Assembly: GCF_042477335.2 (NCBI RefSeq)
Contig: NC_091245.1
Span: forward strand, 115,044,501-115,108,500
DNA from: Ovis canadensis
Taxonomy: Eukaryota; Chordata; Mammalia; Artiodactyla; Bovidae
Reading direction: 5' to 3'
Length of the DNA: 64,000 bases
The notes under the pieces were generated by a model. It did not search any database, had not been told where the DNA came from, and saw nothing but the letters and a program-made list of their open reading frames with translations. Positions 42,974 through 55,035 of the stretch are shown here, piece after piece. The position numbers and the translations under genes are program-made. Position 1 is the stretch's first letter, and every line of letters starts with the position of its first letter.

Positions 42974-43085
42974 AGCAATTCCTTGGTAGTCTGGTGATTA
43001 GGACTCATTGCTTTCACTGCCATGGTATGGGTTCAGTCCCTAGTCAGGAAATCAAGATCCCATAAGGTATGTAGCACAGCCAAAA
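42974..43085 (+). mobile_element. CHR-1-type SINE
   Basis: A tRNA-like head (CTTGGTAGTCTGGTGATTAG, GGGTTCAGTCCCTAGTCAGG) is followed by AAGATCCCATAAGGTATGTA and an A-rich tail. Confidence 0.75.
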
Positions 43086-43261
43086 TAATTAAAAAAATTA
43101 AAAATAAAATGTGTGTTTTTAGGGGAAGCAATATTGCCTGAACTGTATATTTTATCTTGTGGATTTCTCAATCCACAGGGGAAGTAGAACTATAGTTACT
43201 ATGTCTGACAAAATAGTAAATATCCTACAGAAAATTAACTATTTTCAAGACTATGCCTTTT

Positions 43262-43942
43262 AATTTTTGAAAAATTTTATTCATTTGTTTTTGGATGTGC
43301 TGGGATTTTATTGCTCTGTGGGCTTTTCTCTGGCTACAGCGAGCAGGGGTTGCTCTCTAGCTGTGACGTGCAGGCTTCTCATTGCAGTGGCTTCTCATTG
43401 TGGAGCACAGACTGTAGGGCATGCAGGCTTCAGTAGCCATGGCACATAGACTCTGTAATTGCGGCTCCCTGGCTCTGGAGCACAGGCTCAGTAGTTGTGG
43501 CACATGGGCTTATTAGTTGCTCTGCGGCCTGTGGGATCTGCCCAGAAAGTGCAAGTGAAAGTCGCTCAGTCTTGTCTGACTCTTTGTCAGCCCATAGGCT
43601 ATATAGTCCATGGATTTTCCAGGCCAGAATACTGGAGTGGGTAGACAGTCCCTTCTCCAGGGGATCTTCCCAACCCAGGGATCGAACCCAGGTCTCCTGT
43701 ATTGCGGGCAGATTCCTTACCAGCTGAGCCACTTGGGAAGCCCAAGAATATTTGAGTGGGTAGCTTGTCTCTTCTCCAGTAGATCTTCCTGACTCAGGAA
43801 TCAAATGGGTTTCCTGCATTGCAGGCGGATTCTTTACCAACTGAGCTACTAGGGAATTCCGGGATCTTCCCAGAACAGGGATCAAATCTGTGTCTCCTGG
43901 ATTGGCAGGCAGACTTTTTACCACTGAGCCACAGGGAAGCCC
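43262..43942 (-). mobile_element. CHR-2-type SINE split by two Bov-tA copies
   Basis: The CHR-2 body occupies 43262-43546 and its tRNA-related head 43861-43942. The interruption is bounded by GGGATCTGCCCAGA (43533-43546) and GGGATCTTCCCAGA (43861-43874), a 14-bp target duplication with one difference. Confidence 0.85.
43547..43860 (-). mobile_element. Two Bov-tA SINEs inside CHR-2
   Basis: A full reverse Bov-tA (43547-43742) is followed by a shorter reverse one (43743-43860), both ending with the head complement (CCAGCTGAGCCACTTGGGAA; CCAACTGAGCTACTAGGGAA). Confidence 0.85.
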
Positions 43943-44714
43943 TCTGCCCTTAAATTTAGTGTACAAGCAAGTATATTAAAAAAAAATTCTATTTCTAATG
44001 ACATAAATTCCATAGTTAAAAGAAAACTTGGAAGAATTAAAATATGTTTCTTTCTTGTCCTTCTATGTCACTAAATATGGATTTGGGGCAGAAGAATTGA
44101 CATGCTGAAAATGGCATATGCTTCAGGGCCTAAACTTTAAAAAAATATTTTAATGGAATATGTGACTTTAAAAGGAAAAGGAGGGAACAAGTAAGATCTA
44201 AGGAACCATCATAATTGACAAATGTCTTAGTGATCTTCAATAAAAAGGATAAACTTTTATTGCAAAGTTCCGTGACAATAATGCTTAACACATGTTTAGG
44301 AATCATACCAGACAACATCCCAGGGGCCCTGCTAATTTACTAGGTGTGGTAAAGTTTTGACCCATGAGGTCAAAACTGGTCATCATTTGTAGCTAACTGG
44401 AGAAATCCTTCCCAAACTCTTTAGGGAAATCAGTTGTACTGCATCCTGACTTTCTGTATCCTGTGAATTAGGTGACAGGGCATCAAAGTTGTCCACTAGT
44501 AGCTGGGTTTTCCTGAATGAAGATGGAAAATAGCATGAACATTCTTGCTCATCTGGAATAAATGCTACTATGTCAGTTTTGCATGTAGAAGTTTCTAATA
44601 CTCTTTGCCATTACTCATCACTTATAGTATTATTAGATTAATTATGTTTCTAGACTTTAATCATACTTAATAATTTGAAAAGTTAGGGAAAATTCTGTTT
44701 TTAACCACATAAAC
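43943..44714. other. Intergenic, nothing recognised
   Basis: No gene or named repeat is recognised in this AT-rich stretch. Confidence 0.4.
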
Positions 44715-46000
44715 CAAAGGATCTTTTTCACGCCCTTTGCTACCCCATGGACTGCAGCACGCCATGCTTCCTTGTCCTTCACTTGTCTCCTGGAGTTTGC
44801 TCAAACTCATGTCCATTGAGTTGGTGATTTCCAGCATCAGGGTCTTTTCCAATGAGTTAGGTCTTCCCATCAGGTGGCCAAAGTATTGGAGCTTCAGCAT
44901 CAGTCCTTCCAGTGAATATTCAGGGTTGATTTCCTTTAGGATTGACTGATTTGATCTCCTTGCTGTCCAAGAGACTCTCAAGAGTCTTCTCCAGCACCAC
45001 AGTTCAAAAGCATCAATTTCTTCGGCGCTTAGCCTTCTTTATGGTCCAACTCTCACATTCATACATGACTACTGGAAAAACCATGGCTTTGATTATACAG
45101 AACTTTGCCAGTAAAGATGTCTCTACTTTTCAATATACTGTCTAGGTATGTCATAGCTTTTCTTCTAAAGAGCAAGAATTTTTTTATTTTTTGGCTGCTG
45201 TCAACATCTGCAGAAAATAAAATCTGTCACTGTTTCCACTTTTTCCCCATCTGTTTACCATGAAGTGATGGGACTGGATGCCATGATCTTCGTTTTTTGA
45301 ATGTTGAATTTTAAGCCAACTTTTTCACTCTCCTCTTTCATCAAGAGGCTCTTTAGTTTCTCTTCACTTTCTGCCATTAGAGTGGTATCATCTGCATACC
45401 TGAGGTTGATATTTCTCCTGGCAACCTTGATTCCAGCTTGTGAATCTTCCCACCCAGCATTTCTCATCATAAGTTGCAAACAGGGTGACAGTATACAGCC
45501 TTGACATACTCTCTTCCCATTTTTGAACCAGTCTGTTGTTCCATGTCTAGTTCTAACTGTTGCTTCTTGACCTGCATACAGGTTTCTCAGGAGACGGGTA
45601 AGGTAGTCTGGTGTTCCCATCTCTTTTAAGAATTTTCCACAGTTTGTTATGATCCACACAGTCAAAGGCTTTAGCATAGTCAATGATGCAGATGTTTCTT
45701 TGGAATTCCCTTGTTTTTCTGTGATTCAGTGGATATTGGCTATTTGATCTCTGATTCCTCTGCCTTTTCTAAATCCACTTTATACATCTGAAAGTTCTTG
45801 ATTCATGTACTGTTGCAGCCTAGCTTGAAGGATTTTGAGCATTACCTTGCTAGTGTGTTAAATGAATTGTCTGGTAGCTTGAATATTCTTTGGCATTGCC
45901 TTTCTTTGGGATAAAAGTGACCTTTTCCAGTCTTGTGGCTGCTGCTGAGTTTTCCAAATTTGCTGGCATATTGAGTGCAGAACTTTAATAGCACTTTAAT
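44715..46000 (-). mobile_element. BovB LINE, truncated copy
   Basis: A minus-strand BovB copy covering the reverse transcriptase palm to near the 3' end. The frame at 45255-45683 shows HGTTDWFKNGK and LRYADDTTLMAE with an intact YADD box. Internal deletions occur, for example around 44815-44825. Stops and frameshifts divide the rest. Confidence 0.9.
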
Positions 46001-46740
46001 CCTTTTTTAAGATGATTATATTTAGCTCCTTTCCCATGATCTAAGTGACCATAGCCATTCTCACTCAACCTCAACCTATATGCCAAACACGTATTTATCA
46101 AATATGTATTTCATCCCAGCCATTTCCCCCCTTTATTGCACACCAGACTAATATATCAAATATCCTACAGATGTTATCACTTGGATACTTCAAATTTTGA
46201 TATGTGCAAAACCCAGTATGTGATCTTTATCCCTACATGATGCATAAAGTAGAGCTGAATTGAATAGAGAAGAGACAAAAAATACAAGGACACAGCTGAG
46301 GTTGTGAAATACATGGGTAGCAATATAGCCAGGTCTTACACAGACATAAGGACCAAAAATGGGACGCTGCCAATACTCTCAGGTTATGTTCCTACTCTGC
46401 CGGTTTGGGGATGTGCCTGCTTTAGTTGTGTCTCTCTTCGTCTTCTTCCTGCTACTATTACTACTGCTGTTTTCTCTCTGGATGTGGTTGCCACAGCAGA
46501 AACAATTAAAATTCCAGCCACGATTTAAAAACTTTGTCCTTCTATAGATCTGATCTCAAGCCATCAGAAAAGATTATCTATTTTTAAGTGTCCATTCTAG
46601 ATCAATAAGATATGACCAGGTGCTGGCCTCCACTATGCAGACTATTGTGACTCTTCCTTTGGCAGGGAGCAGCCCTTGTAAAAGGGACAGTTGCTCATTA
46701 GCCGAGGAGATATCTCAAAACTTACCTTGGAACAAAAAAC
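46001..46740. other. Intergenic, nothing recognised
   Basis: No gene or clear repeat. The overlapping frames at 46304-46547 lack motifs. Confidence 0.4.
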
Positions 46741-46850
46741 GAACTTCCCTGTTGGTCCAGTGGTTGAGACTCCATGTGGGGGGCATGGGTCTGATCCCTG
46801 GTCAGGGGACTAAGATCCTGCATGCTGTGTGGCAAAAAACAAAAACAAAA
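46741..46850 (+). mobile_element. CHR-1-type SINE
   Basis: Head ACTTCCCTGTTGGTCCAGTG and GGTCTGATCCCTGGTCAGGG, followed by AAGATCCTGCATGCTGTGTG and an AAAAAC tail. Confidence 0.8.
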
Positions 46851-48090
46851 ACCCGCCCTGATTGTCCTCTTTCCTGGTAATAGCCTATCCACCCAGTTAC
46901 CTATGTCAGGAACAGGAGCCACCCAGTTTCTCCCTCATTGTCAATATGCAGTCAGTTAAGTCCTGCTCATCCTACTCCTAAGTATCATTTAAAATTTATT
47001 CCTTGACCTTTATGCAGTTCAGGTGCATGACTACCAACAAGCTTCGTAATGCCATACGATAGAACAAGACTTAGCATCCAGTGACAGCCTCTCCCAGAAA
47101 CTGCAGAGGATTTGCTACTAAGCCTACCAAATGGCTGACATTTGCAGAAAACCTATGCTTTGTGCAGAGCCAAAGAAAAATGAGTTATGAATGCCCCACT
47201 TCCTATTCTGAAATTTACCATTTGGTTCACTCACGGTCCTCTAGAAATGAGTAGGTAAGAACATGGAATGATGGCAAGGGTGAAACTCTAAATGTGTTCC
47301 TTCTACATGGAACAGCAGCAGTGGGGACTAGGTATTCACCCAGCGCTTTGATTCAGAGATGGTTCCCAGCTTATCATCTCTTGTCATTGCTGCATAGTCA
47401 TCAAGGACCTCAGTGTCTGACTTTGAGATTGTAGCCAAGAGAACTTGGGGGTTGGTGCTCTGATGAAAGGTAACATGGAGCTGTAGCCTCTGACCTAGGG
47501 TCCTTCAAAGTAGTGAGTTGGTGTCATTTTCAAGGTTTGGGCAGATTGGAATTCTGCCACTCAAAATGGCTTCCATAAACTTATTCATATACCTATTTAT
47601 GCACACAATCATTTTCTTCTTCCAGTCCAAGGGAAAATCAACTAATTGGCTAACCTTTAGGAATAGGGAAGATCTATCTGGCAAGGCCTTATTGATGGTG
47701 TAACACTGGTTGGTATTACCAGTTGGAAATAATGGCCAAGGGTTAAAGGAACAGAAGGTTCTTTTTCTTTTTAGTATCTGCTCTTTTCAATGCTATATTT
47801 CCCCCAGTATCTTTTTGGACAGAACATCAGGGCTACTTGTCTGCTTATAAAGGCCAAATTACTACAATAAAAGACAGAGATAATCTGATGCCATACATGT
47901 GAGTGTATGAGAGAGAGACAGAGAAAGACACGCAGAGATGGAATTAGACATTTAAAGACCAGGCAAAGGAAGTTTCTTGGAAATGCAGACAGACTGGTAA
48001 GTTTGAGTGATAAGGGATTGTATGATTCACCATCACAGTTTTAGACTTGGAGAGACTGTCACACATTGATACTATGACTTAAGCAGCTTC
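46851..48090. other. Intergenic, nothing recognised
   Basis: I see no gene and no repeat that I can name over about 1.2 kb. A GA-rich stretch lies at 47905-47935. Confidence 0.35.
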
Positions 48091-48283
48091 TTAGGGCTTC
48101 CCTGGTAGCTCAGACGGTAAAGAATCTGCCTGCAGTGCAGAAGACCCAAGTTGGATCCCTGGGTCAGAGAGATCCCTCGGAAAAGGGATGGCAACCCACT
48201 CCAGTGTCCTTGCCTGGAGAAACCCGTGACAGAGGAGCCTGGAAGGCTATAGTCCATAGGGTCCCAAAGAGTCAGACATGCAT
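48091..48283 (+). mobile_element. Bov-tA SINE
   Basis: A Bov-tA from TTAGGGCTTCCCTGGTAGCT to AGAGTCAGACATGCATGCAA, with a 3' end that departs from the usual tail. Confidence 0.88.
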
Positions 48284-48289
48284 GCAAGT

Positions 48290-48410
48290 AGCTTCTTAAA
48301 CTCTCCAAGCCTTGGTTAACTCATTGTAACAGAGATAATGGTTGTAATTACATCATAAAATTGTTATGATGACTAAATGAGCTAATTCACATGCAGTGCT
48401 CCATTAAGAA
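48290..48410 (+). mobile_element. MIR-like SINE fragment
   Basis: AAGCCTTGGTTAACTCATTG and GATAATGGTTGTAATTACAT followed by ATGACTAAATGAGCTAATTC resemble the MIR 3' half. Confidence 0.5.
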
Positions 48411-50491
48411 TTTCTTCTTTCCTTTTGCTTTGTTTTCATCATCGTCGTAATTAATCATATCAGGTGACATGTTGAACTTTTCACAGCTTTCTCCTTTCAG
48501 TATTATCTCCATTTTTCTAACCCTGTTGGTTTAGTACACAGTTAATCCTGACCACATTTGATGTAAGAAACATCCTAAATAGGTTTTTTTTTCTTTATTT
48601 TGCAAATCCATCCGTTTTTGTTTCTAACAAGTGTGCAGTTGGAAAACTCATTTCTACTTGGAATTGTTGGAAAATGTGTCAACTATGATGGATCCAGAGT
48701 ATAATTATTAAGGCTTTTTCATTCTTCCCTATTATCACTGTTATTATTATTGTAAGTTCTTAAGCCTTCCTAGGAAATAAGTAAGTATGAACTTTATATT
48801 CTTTACCCTTTGATGTTGTGGGCAAAAAATACTGCAACCATCAAATTTTTATTTCATATATATTATTATTAAATTAACCTCATTAATACAGTTTTGCTAT
48901 CAGGCAGGTCTGAATGAAGATTGGAGCAAGATTTTTGTTTTGGATTTTAGTATTCTCTTTTCCGTCCAAAGATTTTGAGCATTTCACTTTGCTTATTGCT
49001 TCTAGCTGTGTGATTAGCTGAAAGAGGATTATTATTTCAGGATGAAAAACTTAGTAGGTTGCCTGATAATTAATTTACAAAAGATGTTTTTCTGTTAACG
49101 TAGGTGTAACACTGCATGGGCTAATTTTTTTCTTAAGCTGTTGGTTTAATAGGTCAAGAGTAAAGTTTTGTGACCTTACTCAGTCTGTCCCCAGTGTGGC
49201 CAGAATTTCCAGCCTTAAGTCCCTCCTTAGTTATACTTTTCACAATTGGCTTCAACATAGCTGAACAGTTTTGTAGATAGGCTCCACATCCCTGCGCTCT
49301 GTGTAGGCAGACTACAGTGCTTGGATAAAATCCACACTTCATTCACTGCTTATGATATTTCTTTGAGTTTGAGAAACATGATCTGGGACACTAATTTTCT
49401 AGTTTTTCGAGAGAAAACAAAAATCACACACACTAGTAATGCATGACCTCAGAGGATGTGAATGGACTCTGACCACGACGTGTCTCAGCCTTCTGGTTGC
49501 CTGACTTCACAGGCCTTTCATTATTCTTGCACCACACCGCCCTGCAGCCCTTCTAAAGTTCCTCAGCAACATAGAGACTGAAACTTTGTTTATGGAAAAG
49601 CAAAGTTTTTAATCAAGGTAAGTACGATAACTGATCTTTGTTAAAACAGCCTAGCAAATGCTCAGCCCATCTACAGAAGAGTGCAGGTCTGCCTGACCAT
49701 GCTGAGTTAGCAGCCAAGCCTGCAGGATAACAGAATCCTTCTATGATATATGAAGTTGCATTTCTCCCACCCAAAGATATTATTTGTAATAAAAAGGTAC
49801 CATGTTAAAAAATTAGATGGAATAATTAAGATACTATATATAAGCTCTGAACAAGAAACCAGGGAATCCCTGATCATTTTAACAGAGTTTTGAGGTGACC
49901 ATCACAGATTGCAAAAATTTGGTTTTACAAGTTGCAATTCATAGCTCCAGGGAGAATTCAGCTTTTCTTTGGGGGAGCAATTTAATGGGCATTTGGGCTG
50001 TATGAAGGTAGTACTCACAGACTAGTGTGTGGAAATAAGGAGGCAAACTGCTTTGTATAGCCAGGACTGTGCTCCTTGGGTACAGAGAAAGTTGAGTGGT
50101 CACCTTATTTTCTGCAAGTGGGGAATCCAAACACAAGGAATTGGGATTATTTTGTTTGGATATCAGAAATACGTTGCTCTCAGGAAGCTAAAAACCTACA
50201 GTATAAGTGCTGTACATATTGGATCCACTGAGATAGTTTGGAACTCTGGTGCAGTAACAACATACATCTTAAGACTAACAGCTTCCCTAGAACTGAGTCA
50301 AGAGCAGATCCTCATCATGGCTACCAAATGGGTTTTCAGAATGCCCACTGACTGATCAGTCTCTTCTTGACCACACCCTCTCTTTCCTCAGTTCTCTGTT
50401 CTCTCTCAGCCTCTGCCATCAAACTCCCTCAATTGAATCACCCCACAGTTACTATTCTCTTGGGAAATTCTAGTCCCACCTACTGAAGAAG
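48411..50491. other. Intergenic, nothing recognised
   Basis: About 2 kb with no gene and no named repeat. The frame at 50029-50355 has no known domain and ends just before an LTR. Confidence 0.35.
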
Positions 50492-51158
50492 TGTCAGGAA
50501 GCATTTAACAGGAGGCTTCCTGTGTGCTGTTTTGGATCTGTCATGAATCCTCTGTCCCTTATTAATTTCTGAATATTCAGGAATTAAGAGGAGTTGGCAA
50601 ACCGCTCCTGGGGCTGATGAATGCATGCATTTCCTTTGTTAGTTTTCCATATGGTGATAAGTAACTATTTATGACCCTCTTCCTTTTTGTGAACCATACG
50701 GTAAAAGTGATTATTTACAACCCTCTGTCTTTGATATGGATTGCCTTATGATAATTTGTTAGTCTGGACTTTTGATTTTTATCTTTGCTGAAAATAGCTA
50801 CCTTGTAAGACAGTATATATACCCATACTATGTTGAATAAAACACCTTTCCTCCATCAGAGCTTGGGTCCCCGTGTCTGTCTGTCTTTCTCTTTCTCTCT
50901 CTCTCCCGGCTAATTCTTTGTAGCACAGAAGCCCACTGAGCTCACTTTCTTGCCCGGGCTTCTAAGACCCTCTTGAGAAGGCACGCTGTGCCTTCACTCC
51001 CTCGAGAGGGTGCCTGGTGCCTACGTGAAGCAGCACAAGCTCTGTGCCAAGAGTTTTATTGGTTTTCTGTGTAAACCAAGGAATATCAGCCTCTTTCTTT
51101 TACTTTCTTATCATCGACTCCAGACCACCAGGTTCTGGTCCATTAAAGGACCTCAACA
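50492..51158 (+). mobile_element. Solo LTR, ERVK/ERV2-class, 667 bp
   Basis: The element begins TGTCAGGAAGC and ends CCTCAACA, with a perfect 6-bp target duplication AAGAAG (50486-50491, 51159-51164). TATATAT at 50814-50820 and AATAAA at 50836-50841 form a tight U3/R module. The part after that (TTTCTGTGTAAACCAAGGAA) is shared with the LTR at 8202-9585. No internal genes remain. Confidence 0.85.
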
Positions 51159-51164
51159 AAGAAG

Positions 51165-51476
51165 GAACTTTTTCTTCTCTGACTCTTCCTCAGCATTTCA
51201 GGGAAATGCTCCCAGCTTTGGTTAAATGGTGATGATGACTCCTTCCCACTCAGACTGTGTCAGCTCCTCGGATAAGAGGAACCAGCTGTTCTTTCTGGAC
51301 TGAGCATGAAGAGGATGCTCCAAATCCAATTGTTTCCCCATCAACGAGAGTAACCAATGATTTCCTATTGACTTCACCTGAAGAATGAGTAAGACTCAAA
51401 CTAACCAAGACATTTATTTTTTCCCTTTAAGAAACATGATGAAACATTAAAGATGACTATTGATTTGGCTACTCCT
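51165..51476. other. Intergenic, nothing recognised
   Basis: Unique-looking sequence between an LTR and a Bov-tA. Confidence 0.35.
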
Positions 51477-51488
51477 TTCAACCAACAT

Positions 51489-51641
51489 TGATCGCTGGGT
51501 CGGGAAGATCCCCTGGGGAAGGAAATGGCAACCCACTCCAGTACTCTTGCCTGGAGAATCCCATGGAGGGAGGAGCCTGGTAGGCTACAGTCCATGGGGT
51601 CGCAAAGAGTCGGACACGACTGAGCGACTTCACTCACTCAC
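51489..51641 (+). mobile_element. 5'-truncated Bov-tA SINE with target duplication
   Basis: The head is missing and the body starts GATCGCTGGGTCGGGAAGAT. A perfect 12-bp duplication TTCAACCAACAT flanks it (51477-51488, 51642-51653). The body is close to consensus, so the copy is young. Confidence 0.92.
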
Positions 51642-51653
51642 TTCAACCAACAT

Positions 51654-52158
51654 CCCCTTAGTTATTGAAGATTTGCTTTTTCGTAGGCCTGGCTGTAAAT
51701 ACTTTTTTTTTCCCTATAAAAAGAGAGGGTGGCGCTGACTCAAGATTCTTTTCTTTCCTAGTCCAAGTTTTATCCTGATGGTAGTCCATCCTACTGGCAA
51801 TGATAGTTTTTAAGAGCAAATAGGTCTCAGTCCATGTTATATTTTACAAGTTCTTAAAGGATAAAATATGCACCCACAAGGAAGAAAAGTTTTGCATATC
51901 AAGAGCAACATAATTTTTTTTTTTTTTTTTTGGAGCTAAACATCTGGTTTCTTCTTAAAGAACAGAATCTTTGTTGATCTTTGTATAACCAAAATGTATG
52001 TCTTAGGCACTCTTCAAGTTCAGAGGGCTATAGCTTTCTCTTCTACCCCAGTAGTTGGTATGAGAAAAAATTTTTTTTACAAATCTTAGAACCTTGGAAG
52101 AGGGCTATGATCTTCAGACCAATAGGAGATTTATTTCCACCTCCTGAAGCTAATGTTA

Positions 52159-52160
<2 letters not shown>
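51654..52160. other. Intergenic with poly-T tract
   Basis: A run of about 20 T lies at 51913-51932. Nothing else is recognised. Confidence 0.4.

Positions 52161-52211
<51 letters not shown>
52161..52211. repeat. (AC)n microsatellite, 25 units
   Basis: An uninterrupted AC run of about 50 bp, probably length-polymorphic. Confidence 0.95.
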
Positions 52212-52215
<4 letters not shown>

Positions 52216-53300
52216 GAAAGGAGAGAAGGGGAGAGAGGATGATATTAAATATGTCTTTCTCTAAGTGGTATCATTATAAAATATTTCTGGAGAGAGGACT
52301 CTCTTCTGTATTGTTCAATTTTTCAAAAACAAGTGTATGTTGCATTTGCAATTACAAAAAGCCCACAATCATTATTTTGAAAAGAACTAGAGCATTAGAG
52401 ACTGTATCACGCCAGTGGCCTGGTATATATGCTCAGTGAATGTGAGTCTCATCTCTGATGAAAAGGAACATACTGTACTTCTAGCAGAAAAAAGTTATAA
52501 TGTGATATGCTAAAGCAATAAATTTCTATGATAGTATAGAAAATCGCCTCTACTGCCCTGAGCAGCCAAAATTATAAAGTGTTCTTAAGTCAGTGGCTGT
52601 TCTATGAGTTAATTCTATGAGAATATCTAATCTATATAAAACCAGAGAGCAGTATTTCTAGCAGAAAATGTTTTTAAGAAACAAGTGTAAAACTAGACAA
52701 ATTTTTCAAAAAACAATTGTTTCAGGAGTCTGGGAAAAGACCAAAGACAACAAATAAGGAAGTATATACTTGTGAGAAACTGCTGAACTTCTGAACAAGC
52801 AGTGGGAGTCTGCGGTATTCTTGCTTGGGAATGTTTCCTCTTCCCCAAGCCCAAGCTTGATAGTACTACCAAGGTGGGGCTGGCTGTAAAAACCAGCAGC
52901 TTCACTGCTAGAAGGGGCTGGGTTGATTTGGATAGAAAGTGAGAAATCCATATTCACTGGCATTGTCAGTAAAAATAGCAAATTTTATGAGAAACAAATG
53001 AGTGAATTTCATGTTCTAGAAAACTATCCTTCAAAATGAGGGCAAGGGAAAATGAAGGCAAATTACAAATATTCCCAGATTTTAAAAAATGTTAGGAAAT
53101 TTATTCCTAGTAGGTTTGCCTCTAAAAATGCTAAAGGATATACTGCAGGCTGAAAGGATATTGTGATGCCAGAAGGCAATTTGCATCCATGCAAAGAAAT
53201 GAAGAGTATGAGAAATGGTAAATATATGTGTAAATATGATTTTAAAATAGACTGTAATATTTTCCTCTCTTAACTTTTTTAGAAAAGACCCAAGATTGTA
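52212..53300. other. Intergenic, nothing recognised
   Basis: About 1.1 kb with short unrelated frames only. Confidence 0.35.
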
Positions 53301-54125
53301 TTTGTTGTTCAGGCACTCAGTTGTGTCCAACTCTTTATGACCTCATGGGCTGCAGCACACCAATCTTCCCTGTCCATCACCATCTCCTGGAGTTTGCTCA
53401 AACTCTTGTCCATTGAGTTGGTGATGCCATCCAACCATCTCATCCTCTGTTGCCCTCTTCTCTTGCCCTCAATCTTTCCCAGCATTAGGGTCTTTTCCAA
53501 TGAGTCAGATCTTCACATCAGGTGGCCAAATTGTTGGAGCTTCAGCTTCACATCAGTCCCTCCAATGAATATTCAGGACTGATTTCCTTTTGGATTGACT
53601 GGTTTGATCTCCATGCAGTCCAAGAGACTCTCAAGAGTCTCCTCCAATACCACAGTTCAAAAGCATCAATCTTCGGTGCTCAGCTTTCTTTATAGTCCAA
53701 CTCACATCCATCCATGACTACTGGAAAAACCAGAGCTTTGGCTAAACAGACCTTTTCGGCAAAGTGATGTCTCTACTTTTTAATACACTGTCTAGGTATA
53801 TCATAGCTTTTCTAAGGACCGAGCATTGCTTAATTTCAAGGCTGCAGTCACCATCTGCATATTGGAGCCCAAGAAAATGAAGTGTTATCACTGTTTCCAT
53901 TTTTTCCCCATCATTTGACAAGGAGTGATGGGACCAGATGCCATGATCTTAGTTTTCTGAATGTTGAGTTTTAAGAGCTTTTTCACTCTCTTCTCTCACC
54001 TTCATCAAGAGCTCTTTAGTTCACTTTGTCATTAAAGAGGTATCATCTGCATATCTGAGGTTATTGATATTTCTTCCGGCAATTTTGATTCAAGCTTGTA
54101 CTTCATCCAGATGGCATTTCACATG

Positions 54126-55035
54126 ATGTTCAGTTCAGTTCAGTTCTGTCGCTCAGTTGTGTCCAAGTCTGTGATCCCATGGACTACAGCACTCCAGGCC
54201 TCCCTGTCCATCATCAACTGGAGCGTGCTCAGACTCATGTCCATCGAGTTGGTGATGCCATCCAACCATGTCATCCTCTGTTGTCCCCTTCTCCTCCTGC
54301 CTTCAATCTTTCCTATCCTAGCATCAGGGTCTTCTCAAATGAGTCAGTTCTTTGCATCAGGTAGCCTAAGTATTGGAGCTTCAGCTTTAACATCAGTCCT
54401 TCCAATGAATATTCAGGACTGATTTCCTTTAGGATTGACTGGTTGGATTTCCTTGCAGTCCAAGGGACTCTGAAGAGTCTTCTCCAACACCAGAGTTCAA
54501 AAGCATCAATTCTTCAGTGCTCAGCTTTCTTTATAGTCCAACTTTCAGATCCATACATAACTACTGGAAAAACCATAGCTTTGACTAGATGGACCTTTGT
54601 TGGCAAAGTAATGTCTCTGCTTTTTAATATGCTGTCTAGGTTTGTCATCGGAGAAGGCAATGGCACCCCACTCCATACTGGAAACTCTTGCCTGGAAAAT
54701 CCCATGGACGGAGAAGCCTGGAAGGCTGCAGTCCATGGGGTCGCTGAGGGTCGGACACAACTGAGCAACTTCACTTTCATGCATTGGAGAAGGAAATGGC
54801 AACCCACTCCAGTGTTCTTGCCTGGAGAATCCCAGGGATGGGGGAGTCTAGTGGGCTGCCGTCTATGGGGTCATACAGAGTTGGACATGACTGAAGTAGT
54901 TTAGCAGCAGGTTTGTCATAGCTTTCCTTCCAAGGACCAAGCAGCTTTTAACTTCATGGCTGCAGTCACCATCTGCAGTGATTTTGGAGCCCAAGAAAAT
55001 GAAGTCTGTTACTGTTTACATTGTCACTGGATAGA
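54126..55035 (-). mobile_element. BovB LINE (younger copy) nested in BovB
   Basis: A second BovB 3' end (TTCAGTTCAGTTCAGTTCTG) begins in the middle of the older copy and runs to about 55035. It is followed by a GATGGAT-rich filler (55035-55080). The 5' end is truncated near the GAAGTCTGTTACTGTT point. A partial target duplication (TCACATG) is visible. Confidence 0.82.
54649..54908 (+). mobile_element. Bov-A2 SINE nested in the younger BovB
   Basis: A full Bov-A2 with an 11-bp target duplication AGGTTTGTCAT (54638-54648, 54909-54919). It is the youngest layer of the three-layer nest. Confidence 0.92.

Noticed and set aside
43430..43966. 178-residue minus-strand ORF
   Set aside because: It is the translation of CHR-2 and Bov-tA SINE sequence. 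Frames reading [15 protein letters not shown] or [16 protein letters not shown] throughout the window are the same artefact.
50029..50355. 108-residue ORF as a novel gene
   Set aside because: There is no domain, promoter, splice or conservation signal, and the ORF stops shortly before an LTR. Chance length is likely.
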